In this document: piece after piece, positions 27,618 through 34,571 of the stretch | Position numbering within the stretch: the stretch's first letter is position 1 | How the letters are laid out: every line of letters starts with the position of its first letter | NCBI RefSeq assembly: GCF_009857915.1 | Contig: NZ_WWCM01000011.1 | Location: forward strand, 1-64,000 | Origin: Duganella qianjiadongensis | GTDB taxonomy: Bacteria; Pseudomonadota; Gammaproteobacteria; Burkholderiales; Burkholderiaceae_D | Length of the DNA stretch: 64,000 nt | Direction: 5' to 3' | Made by a program: the position numbers and the translations under genes | Notes under the pieces: generated by a model | What the model was told of the DNA's origin: nothing | The model's database searches: none | The model's input: the letters and a program-made list of their open reading frames with translations, nothing else

Positions 27618-29180
27618 TCAGACCTGCTCGGGATAGCCGGTAATGTCGGCGATCTGCTGGTACATAGGCTGCAGGCGCTGATACATATGCAGATATACCC
27701 GCTTGTACAGGCGGTCATAGATCTGCCGGTTGGCAGCTATCGGCTGGAACACGCGGCCGGGCCGCGTCATGGCGCGGGTGGCCGTGTCGAAGTCCTTGTG
27801 CAATCCCAGCCCTGCCGCCACGGCGATTGCCGCCCCCAGCCCCGAGGTTTCGTAGATGTGGGCACGAGCAGCAGGCAGGCCGAAAATATCCGCCGTCAGC
27901 TGCATGGCTGCGTCGCTCTGCGAACCGCCACCGGCCACCCGCAATTCCGTCACCGGCACGCCGCTGCGCTTCTCGATGCGCTCCTTGCCTTCGCGTAGCG
28001 CATAGGCCAGTCCTTCCAGTATGGCGCGGTACATATGGGCACGCGTGTGCACGTCGCCAAAGCCTATCATCGCTCCCTTGGCTTCCGGCCCCGGCGTCTT
28101 GATGCCGGGGCTCCAGTACGGCTGCAGCATCAGGCCCATGGAACCGGGCGGCACCTCGTTCACCAGCTGATCGAACATGAATTCCGGCGCCAGCCCCTGC
28201 TCGGCGCCCGTCAGCTGCTCCAGATGGCCGAACTGCTCCTTGAACCAGTTCACCATCCAGTAGCCGCGAAAAATCTGCACCTCGGTGCTGTAGGCGCCCG
28301 GTATCGCTGCCGGATAAGGCGGAATCAGCGGCGTCACTTCCACGTATTTGCGGCTGGTGGTATTGATGGTGGCCGTGGTACCGTAACTGAGGCAGGCGAT
28401 ATGCGGCTCCAGCGCACCGGCACCGATCACCTCGCAGGCCTTGTCCGCCGCCGCCGCCACCAGCGGCGTACCTTCGGGGATGCCGGTGAACGCCGCCGCA
28501 TCGGCCGTAATGGCGCCGATGATGGTGCCCGGCGCCACCAGTTCCGGCAGCATGTCCGGGCGGATTTTCAGCGCTTCCCATTTCCAGTCGCGCGGCCCGG
28601 CCCATTTGTGGCCCTTGTAGTCGAACGGCACATAGGCCACCTGCGAACCGACGGAATCGACATGGCGGCCGCACAGGCGGAAATTCAGGAAGCCCGACAG
28701 CAGCAGGTATTTATAGGTCTGCTGCCAGACTTCGGGCTGGTATTGCGCGATCCAGTTGATCTCCGCTTCACGGCGGAAGTATTCGATGGTGCCGGACAGG
28801 CCGGTCAGCTTGAAGGCGGTACGCCACAACAGGCTTAGCGGCGGCTGCGGGCCCACGCGGCGCTGGTCCAGCCACGTTATGGCGGGACGCAGCACTTTGC
28901 CGTCGCGGTCCACATTCACCACGGTGCCGCGCTGGGTGGTCACTGCCACGCCCTGGACGGCAGAACGAGGCACGCTGCAGTTCTGCCACAGCTGCTGGCA
29001 GGCCTGCCCTACTGCGCGCCAGTAGCCGTCGGCGTCGTGCTCGGCCCAACCGGGATGCTCCGAGTAATAGGCCTGCAAATGCACTTGCGACTTTGCTACC
29101 AGCTGGCCCTGCAGGTCGAACAGCAGGGCGCGTACGCTCTGCGTGCCATTGTCGATAGAAAGTAGGTATTGCTCTGCCAT
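27618..29180 (-). CDS. FGGY-family carbohydrate kinase
   Basis: Kinase of 520 residues (LLSIDNGTQSVRALLFD at the N-terminus, a phosphate-binding loop; LSYGTTATINTTS and AGGGSQSDAAMQLTAD farther on). FGGY kinases phosphorylate glycerol, pentuloses, erythritol and other polyols. Its operon partners are a GlpD-like dehydrogenase and an alkyl-DHAP-synthase-like flavoenzyme, so a polyol or glyceryl compound is likely; this is inference. The ATG at 29180 is chosen because upstream residues do not fit the family. Confidence 0.88.
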   Translation of the reverse strand: MAEQYLLSIDNGTQSVRALLFDLQGQLVAKSQVHLQAYYSEHPGWAEHDADGYWRAVGQACQQLWQNCSVPRSAVQGVAVTTQRGTVVNVDRDGKVLRPAITWLDQRRVGPQPPLSLLWRTAFKLTGLSGTIEYFRREAEINWIAQYQPEVWQQTYKYLLLSGFLNFRLCGRHVDSVGSQVAYVPFDYKGHKWAGPRDWKWEALKIRPDMLPELVAPGTIIGAITADAAAFTGIPEGTPLVAAAADKACEVIGAGALEPHIACLSYGTTATINTTSRKYVEVTPLIPPYPAAIPGAYSTEVQIFRGYWMVNWFKEQFGHLEQLTGAEQGLAPEFMFDQLVNEVPPGSMGLMLQPYWSPGIKTPGPEAKGAMIGFGDVHTRAHMYRAILEGLAYALREGKERIEKRSGVPVTELRVAGGGSQSDAAMQLTADIFGLPAARAHIYETSGLGAAIAVAAGLGLHKDFDTATRAMTRPGRVFQPIAANRQIYDRLYKRVYLHMYQRLQPMYQQIADITGYPEQV

Positions 29181-29259
29181 GGTGCTGTGTCTCGCTCTTT
29201 TCAGTCTTATGCTTATTGTCGTTCTGCTGTTTTTTTTGCAGCCCCTGCCAGGCCGGTAC

Positions 29260-30894
29260 TTATGCGGGCAGGCTGTAGTGCTTATTCCATAATGCCACAT
29301 AGGCAGCCTGTTCGGCATCCCAGCGCTGGTCGCTCCAGCCCAGTTCCGGCTGGCAGATAGCGCGGATGCGCGCCATCATGGCCAGCCCGCCCTGCCGTAC
29401 CTGCAGGCCGATGCGGCTGCGGCGCAACAGCAGGTCTTCCAGCCGCTGCACCGACTCGCAGCGCGCCGCCCAGCGCAGCTGTACCCAGCAGGTTTCCGTG
29501 CCGCCGATCAGCGCCAGCTCGCCCTCCTGCGCGGCAGCCAGCACCTGCTCGGTTAGCGCGCCATAGCGGCCTTGCAGCTTGTGCGCCATGCCGGCCGGTA
29601 GTTCCGGCCTATGCGGCAGCAGCGCTGGTGCGGCCTCGAACACGGGCTGTGGCGACAAATCGGCCTGCCAGTCCGGCAGCAGGCTGGCCACACGGCGCAG
29701 GGCATCGAGCGCGATCACGCGGAAGGTGGTCAGCTTGCCGCCAGTGACCGTCAGCAGACCGTGCTCCAGCCACAGCGCATGGTCACGGCCCTCCTTGGAT
29801 GGATCAGCCTTGCCCGTATCGATCACGGGGCGCACGCCCGCATAGGTGGCGATCACATCGCGTTCACTCAGTGCCAGCTGGGGAAACTGGTCATGCAGCA
29901 CGGCCATCAGGTAGGCCACTTCGGCAGGCGTGATGCTGGCATCGTGCGCCATATCTTCTTTGTGATCGACGTCGGTGGTGCCCACCAGCGTCACGCCTTC
30001 CCATGGAAAGGCAAACACCGGACGGCCATCGTAAGGGTGCATCAGGCTGATCGCCTGCGCCAGCGGCAACCGCCATGCGGGCAGCACCAGATGGCTGCCG
30101 CGCAAAGGCCGCAGCCGAGGTTTGAGCGGCGCCAGCGCAGCCGCTGTATTAGCGCCCGCCTGCAGGCGCAAGCCGTCTGCCCAGGCGCCGGTAGCGCTGA
30201 TCACCACGCGGGCGCGCACCGCAAAAGGCAGCGCTTGCCCTTCGTCGTTCAGCGTGTCGCGCACCTGCACGCCGTTCACCGGCCCGTCAGCGTGCGAGCC
30301 TTGGCGCAGCAAGCCCCGCACGGCCATATAGTTGAGCGCCACGGCGCCATGGGCCTGCGCTTCCTGCAGCACGCGCAGCACCAGCCGCGCATCGTCGGTC
30401 TTGGCGTCGGTGTAGACCATGCCACCGAGCAGCCCCTGTGTCGAGACATTCGGCGCCAGCGCGGCAAACTCCGCGCGCCCGTAATAGTGGCGGCTGCGCT
30501 GGCCAGCCAGCCTGTCATACATGGCCAGTCCGAGCAGAAACATCAGCTTGCCCGGCTTGCGTCCCGCATAGTGGCCAAAAGCGAAACTCTGCGGCTCCAC
30601 CAGCCCCGCCGCCTGTTGCAGCAAGTGCTCGCGCTCGTGCACTGATTCGCGCGTCAGGCCTAACTGCCCTTCCTTCAGGTAGCGCAGTCCGCCGTGTACC
30701 AGCTTGGAAGAACGGCTCGAGGTCCCCCAGGCGAAATCGCGCTGTTCCAGCAGCAGGGCTTTCAGTCCGCGCCGCGCCGCTTCCAGCAGGATGCCAGCGC
30801 CGGTGATGCCGCCGCCTATCACGATCAGATCCCACTGCTGTGCCAGCAGCGCCGGCAGTGCGGCACGCCCGCCCTTGCTCCACACGGCACTCAT
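29260..30894 (-). CDS. GlpD-like FAD-dependent glycerol-3-phosphate dehydrogenase
   Basis: Flavoprotein of 544 residues with the Rossmann FAD motif (LIVIGGGITGAGILLEAARRG), GTSSRSSKLVHGGLRYL, and a C-terminal helical domain of the DAO/GlpD family. It oxidises glycerol-3-phosphate or a similar polyol phosphate and passes electrons to quinone. Its ATG overlaps the stop of the upstream flavoenzyme gene (ATGA), so they are coupled. GlpD-like EryB plays this role for erythritol-4-phosphate beside an FGGY kinase, so glycerol is not the only possible substrate. Confidence 0.88.
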   Translation of the reverse strand: MSAVWSKGGRAALPALLAQQWDLIVIGGGITGAGILLEAARRGLKALLLEQRDFAWGTSSRSSKLVHGGLRYLKEGQLGLTRESVHEREHLLQQAAGLVEPQSFAFGHYAGRKPGKLMFLLGLAMYDRLAGQRSRHYYGRAEFAALAPNVSTQGLLGGMVYTDAKTDDARLVLRVLQEAQAHGAVALNYMAVRGLLRQGSHADGPVNGVQVRDTLNDEGQALPFAVRARVVISATGAWADGLRLQAGANTAAALAPLKPRLRPLRGSHLVLPAWRLPLAQAISLMHPYDGRPVFAFPWEGVTLVGTTDVDHKEDMAHDASITPAEVAYLMAVLHDQFPQLALSERDVIATYAGVRPVIDTGKADPSKEGRDHALWLEHGLLTVTGGKLTTFRVIALDALRRVASLLPDWQADLSPQPVFEAAPALLPHRPELPAGMAHKLQGRYGALTEQVLAAAQEGELALIGGTETCWVQLRWAARCESVQRLEDLLLRRSRIGLQVRQGGLAMMARIRAICQPELGWSDQRWDAEQAAYVALWNKHYSLPA

Positions 30895-32495
30895 GGCAGT
30901 AACTTCCCGGGATTCATGATCTGCCGCGGATCGAAATGGCGCAACAATGCCTGCATGGCCGACAGTCCCAGTTCGCCCTTCTCTGCCGCCAGATACGGCG
31001 CGTGGTCGGTGCCGACGCCATGCTGGTGGCTGATAGTGCCGCCTTGCGCTACGATGGCGCAGCTGACCGCATGCTTGAGCGTACGCCAGCGCGCCAGATC
31101 CTCCGCGTAATTGCCGGCCAGCCGGAACACAAACGTGGTGTACACGCTGGCGCCCTGCGCGTAGACGTGCGACAGATGGGTATAGGTATGCACCTTCTCG
31201 CCATACTGCGCCAGCGCTGCCGTTGCCGCCGCTTCCACCGTCTGCATCATGCTGCCCACGCGCGTCCAGTCGACTGCCGTTTCCACCGTATCGATGGCAT
31301 AGCCATGCTGCCACGCCGCATTGCGCAGATAGACATTGCGGAAGCGGTTCTGCTTCCACTTCTCGCCCATGGCACGGCCCACGTGCACCCCGCCCAGCGG
31401 CGCGGTGATTTCCAGCGCTGCCCGCAGTGCCGCCCGCGCTGCCCGCTTCGGCCCGCTCACGCCTATCATCAGCATGCACTTCTCCTGCCTGCAGCCGCGC
31501 AGCGCCAGATAGCTTTCGAGCACGCCGATCAGGCGCTTGTGGCCCGCCAGCGCCAGCATGGTAGTGGTTTCCAGCGGGTTCGACAGACGCAGCATGGATA
31601 GCGCCAGCCCCGCTTGCGCTAGCAGACGCACGGCGGTTTCGGCGGCCTGCCAGCCGGGCAGGAACACCGCATGGAAGGCTTCGTATTCAGGCAGCGCCGT
31701 CACCCGCACGGTGGCTTCCGTCAGTATGCCCATGCGCCCTTCCGAACCCAGCACCAGTTCGCGCAGATCGGTACCGGCCGCCGATGCGGGGAAGGTCTGT
31801 ACTCTGAGCGTACCGGCCGGTGTCTCCACCACGCCGCCACGGAACATCTGCTCGATGCGGCCATAGCGCAGCGATTGCTGGCCGGACGAACGGGTGACCA
31901 CCCAGCCGCCCAGCGAGGAATATTCGAACGACTGCGGAAAGTGACCGAGCGTGTAGCCGCGCGCGCGCAGCTGGGCTTCAAGGTCCGGCCCCAGCACGCC
32001 GGCACCGAAAGTGGCCAGCTGGGCTTCCGTATCAAGATAATGGAGCTGGCGCAAACGGCACAGGTTCACCGTCAGCACCGGCTGGGCGCCGGCCGGCGCC
32101 GTCAGATGGCCCACCACGCTGGTGCCGCCGCCCTGTGGTATCAGCGCCACGTTATGCCGCTGTGCGTAGTCCAGCAAGGCCCGCACTTCGTCGCCGCTTT
32201 CGGGATAGGCTACGCCATCGGGCGCCGTTTCTATCATGCCGTAGCGCAGCCGCAGCCAGTCCGGCAGGCTCTGGCCCAGCGCATGACGCAGGCGGACTTC
32301 GCTACCGGTCTGTAGCAGACTGTCTACCTGTGCGTCGGCAGGCAGGCGGCTGGGCGCAATCCGGGCGCAAGCCTGCTCCAGCGTGGCGTCTGCAACCGGC
32401 GTGCCGGCACCGATGCGCTGCGCCAGAAATGCCAGCGCTTCCTCATGCAGCGCAAACTCCACTGCTTCGTCTCCCCACCCGTTCCAGCGTCTCAT
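30891..32495 (-). CDS. FAD-linked oxidase similar to alkyl-DHAP synthase
   Basis: Protein of 534 residues with a PCMH-type FAD domain (ALIPQGGGTSVVGHL; YSSLGGWVVTRSSGQQS; ELVLGSEGRMGILTEAT) and a C-terminal FAD-oxidase cap. Near the end is GTISHQHGVGTDHAPYL, the histidine loop seen in alkyldihydroxyacetonephosphate synthase and related oxidases. It is the first gene of the operon with the GlpD-like enzyme and kinase. AGPS-like genes in bacteria have been linked to ether lipids in some species; a glyceryl-ether or other 2-hydroxyacid reaction is possible here. Confidence 0.85.
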   Translation of the reverse strand: MRRWNGWGDEAVEFALHEEALAFLAQRIGAGTPVADATLEQACARIAPSRLPADAQVDSLLQTGSEVRLRHALGQSLPDWLRLRYGMIETAPDGVAYPESGDEVRALLDYAQRHNVALIPQGGGTSVVGHLTAPAGAQPVLTVNLCRLRQLHYLDTEAQLATFGAGVLGPDLEAQLRARGYTLGHFPQSFEYSSLGGWVVTRSSGQQSLRYGRIEQMFRGGVVETPAGTLRVQTFPASAAGTDLRELVLGSEGRMGILTEATVRVTALPEYEAFHAVFLPGWQAAETAVRLLAQAGLALSMLRLSNPLETTTMLALAGHKRLIGVLESYLALRGCRQEKCMLMIGVSGPKRAARAALRAALEITAPLGGVHVGRAMGEKWKQNRFRNVYLRNAAWQHGYAIDTVETAVDWTRVGSMMQTVEAAATAALAQYGEKVHTYTHLSHVYAQGASVYTTFVFRLAGNYAEDLARWRTLKHAVSCAIVAQGGTISHQHGVGTDHAPYLAAEKGELGLSAMQALLRHFDPRQIMNPGKLLP

Positions 32496-32515
32496 CGTTT
32501 TCCTGTCAGCGTAGC

Positions 32516-32542
32516 GGCGCGCTTGCTATACTGGGGCGCGCC
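32516..32542. promoter_or_regulatory. Inverted repeat over a -10 element between AraC and oxidase genes
   Basis: GGCGCGC (32516-32522) and GCGCGCC (32536-32542) flank TATACT (32527-32532), a good -10 for the araC-type gene; a weak -35, CTGTCA, lies at 32503-32508. The palindrome may bind a regulator at the divergent promoter. Confidence 0.5.
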
Positions 32543-32617
32543 TAGTTTGAATGACACGAGAATAAAAGAAGCCGGAACACCGGTATTGCGCTTTCATGAC
32601 AACCATCTTGTTCGATT

Positions 32618-33646
32618 ATGCCAAGCCCGCACCCTGAACATGCCCAGCGCGTAGCAGGCTCCTATCTGCAACCGCTACTTGATGCCGCTGCCGCCCGCGG
32701 CGTGACGCCGGCCATGCTGGAACAGGCCGCCGGACTGGCAGCAGGCAGCCTGGCGCCGCTACCGGACAGCTTGCGTGCCGACCTGTACGTGCAGTTGCTG
32801 GACTTGGGCGCGAAACTGGCGCAGGACGAACATTTCGGCCTGCATGTGGGCGAGTGCGTCAAACTGGGAAGCTACAGCGTGTATGGCCTGATCCTGCTCA
32901 GCTGCCGCGACTTCGGCATGGCGCTGGAACAGACCATGCGCTACGAACAGCTGGCCCATGATCTGGGCCGTTCGGCCATTACCGTGCAGGATGGCGTGGC
33001 GCACTACCACTGGCATAGCAACTACCCGGCGGCACAACGCCATCTGGCCGACAGCGTGTATGCCGGCATACGGGTGTTCGGTAACTGGCTGGCTGGCAGT
33101 GCCCTGCCTGCCGCGCAACTGAGCCTGACCCATGATGGCGGCCCGCCAGCGCTGCGCGAAGAATATGTGCGGGTGCTGGGCGCCATGCCTACATTTAACG
33201 CCAGCGCCAATTGCGCCAGCTTCGATGCCGCCATGCTGGACTGGCCAGTGCCGAATGCCGACGTCAGCCTCTATCCGGTACTGCAGCAGCACGCCGAACA
33301 GCTGCTACGCCAGCGTGCCGCGCAGCCGCCCGCCATCAGCCAGCAGGTCCATGCAGCGATCGTGCGCAATCTGGCGCATGGACAGGTGCGGCTGGCCAGC
33401 ATTGCCGGGGAACTGGGGCTGTCGCCACGCACCCTGCAGCGCAAGCTCAGCGAAGCTGGCGCGTCCTTCCAGCAGGTGCTCGATCAGGCACGCTTTGCCC
33501 TGGCGCGCGACTATCTGCGCCAGCCGGAACTGAGTCTGGTGGATATTGCTTTCCTGCTCGGCTATCAGGAGCAGAGCGCCTTCAATCACGCCTTCCGCGA
33601 ATGGGCAGGCGTCAACCCGGGCGCCTACCGGCAGGAACAGCGCTAG
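32618..33646 (+). CDS. AraC-family transcriptional regulator
   Basis: Regulator of 342 residues of the ArgR/OruR-like AraC subgroup: an N-terminal ligand domain (about 15-205; LGSYSVYGLILLSCRDFGMAL) and a C-terminal double HTH (about 235-335; LASIAGELGLSPRTLQRKL and LVDIAFLLGYQEQSAFNHAFREW). It is divergent from the oxidase-GlpD-kinase operon and probably controls it. Start ATG at 32618. Confidence 0.9.
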   Translation: MPSPHPEHAQRVAGSYLQPLLDAAAARGVTPAMLEQAAGLAAGSLAPLPDSLRADLYVQLLDLGAKLAQDEHFGLHVGECVKLGSYSVYGLILLSCRDFGMALEQTMRYEQLAHDLGRSAITVQDGVAHYHWHSNYPAAQRHLADSVYAGIRVFGNWLAGSALPAAQLSLTHDGGPPALREEYVRVLGAMPTFNASANCASFDAAMLDWPVPNADVSLYPVLQQHAEQLLRQRAAQPPAISQQVHAAIVRNLAHGQVRLASIAGELGLSPRTLQRKLSEAGASFQQVLDQARFALARDYLRQPELSLVDIAFLLGYQEQSAFNHAFREWAGVNPGAYRQEQR

Positions 33647-33666
33647 AACAGGAGGGACGCCGCGCC

Positions 33667-33695
33667 AGCGCACACTGCAGCTATGCGCGTGCGCT
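33667..33695 (+). terminator. Possible terminator after the AraC gene
   Basis: AGCGCAC (33667-33673) and GTGCGCT (33689-33695) form a 7-bp stem with a 15-base loop, flanked by GCCGC and GCGGC that could extend it. Only a short TATTTC follows. It lies between convergent genes and may act in both directions. Confidence 0.4.
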
Positions 33696-33699
33696 GCGG

Positions 33700-34227
33700 C
33701 TATTTCTCGGCCACTTCCTTGAGGTTGTTCAGGCCAGTCTCGAAGTCCTTGCCTATCATCTTGTCCATGCTGACGAACAGGCCCATGAGGCGGGTGGTAA
33801 AGTCTGCCGGCCCCGACATGGTCCACACCACGGTGGTCATATCGCCTTTATTTGTCAGGGCAAACTCGGTCTGGCAGGACGAGGCAAACGGCTTGATGAA
33901 ATCGAGCTTGATCTGCACCAGTTCGGGCGCTTTCAGTCCGGTGATTTCCATGCGGCCGGCGCCTACCTTGTCGTCCCCTTCCCATGCATACACGGCGCCC
34001 AGATCTTCGGTGGCACCGCTATAGCTACGCTTCATGGCAGGATCGAGCTTTTCCCATGGCGACCACTGGGTCCAGTGATGGAAGTCGCTAATCAGCGGCT
34101 GGATGCGATCGGCCGGTGCCTTGATATCGATCTGGCGCTGTACGCGGAATGTGTTGGGCTGCACCGTTGCCATACCCAGTATGATGGCCAGCAGTACCAG
34201 CACACCTAGTCCTATCTTCTTCAGCAT
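33700..34227 (-). CDS. SRPBCC-fold (polyketide cyclase-like) membrane-anchored protein
   Basis: Protein of 175 residues with an N-terminal TM anchor (about 5-22) and a START/SRPBCC domain (about 30-172; VQRQIDIKAPADRIQPLISDF, WTQWSPWEKLDPAM). Such folds bind hydrophobic ligands or aid membrane processes; the ligand is unknown. It stands between the AraC gene (convergent) and a small-protein gene. Confidence 0.85.
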   Translation of the reverse strand: MLKKIGLGVLVLLAIILGMATVQPNTFRVQRQIDIKAPADRIQPLISDFHHWTQWSPWEKLDPAMKRSYSGATEDLGAVYAWEGDDKVGAGRMEITGLKAPELVQIKLDFIKPFASSCQTEFALTNKGDMTTVVWTMSGPADFTTRLMGLFVSMDKMIGKDFETGLNNLKEVAEK

Positions 34228-34321
34228 ACTACCTCCCTCGCAAGCAAATCAGGGGCGCAGATACGCCCCGGTTAGACCGAGTAACGTCGAGATGATCACT
34301 GCCGCAGCCCCGGCGGGCTGC

Positions 34322-34522
34322 TCAGGCCAGCGCTTCTTTGGCTGCTTCCTCCGGCGACAGGCCATCATAGAACAGGTCCGTGAACCACTCCACCTGCTCT
34401 TCGATATGCTCCTGCGCCTGCGCCTCGGTAGCACCGCCTTTCACCAGAAAGCCTTCCACTTCGATACACCATTGGATCAGTTCCAGCGTCTCCGGATCCA
34501 GTTCTTCCTTCTTCTTTGCCAT
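34322..34522 (-). CDS. Small acidic conserved-looking protein, function unknown
   Basis: Reading frame for a 66-residue, strongly acidic, helical protein (EELDPETLELIQWCIEVEGF; EEQVEWFTDLFYDGLSPEE). An AGGAAGAGC precedes the ATG at 34522, a fair ribosome-binding site. No TM segment or known motif is seen. It could be cotranscribed with the M16 peptidase gene upstream at 37409-34572. I do not recognise the family. Confidence 0.7.
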   Translation of the reverse strand: MAKKKEELDPETLELIQWCIEVEGFLVKGGATEAQAQEHIEEQVEWFTDLFYDGLSPEEAAKEALA

Positions 34523-34571
34523 GCTCTTCCTCCGTTACGCTGTAAATAAACGCAAGTGTAACAGGCCACCC

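Noticed and set aside
30895..31479. Upstream extension of the GlpD-like frame
   Set aside because: It is the out-of-frame shadow of the AGPS-like gene; the ATG at 30894 overlaps that gene's stop.
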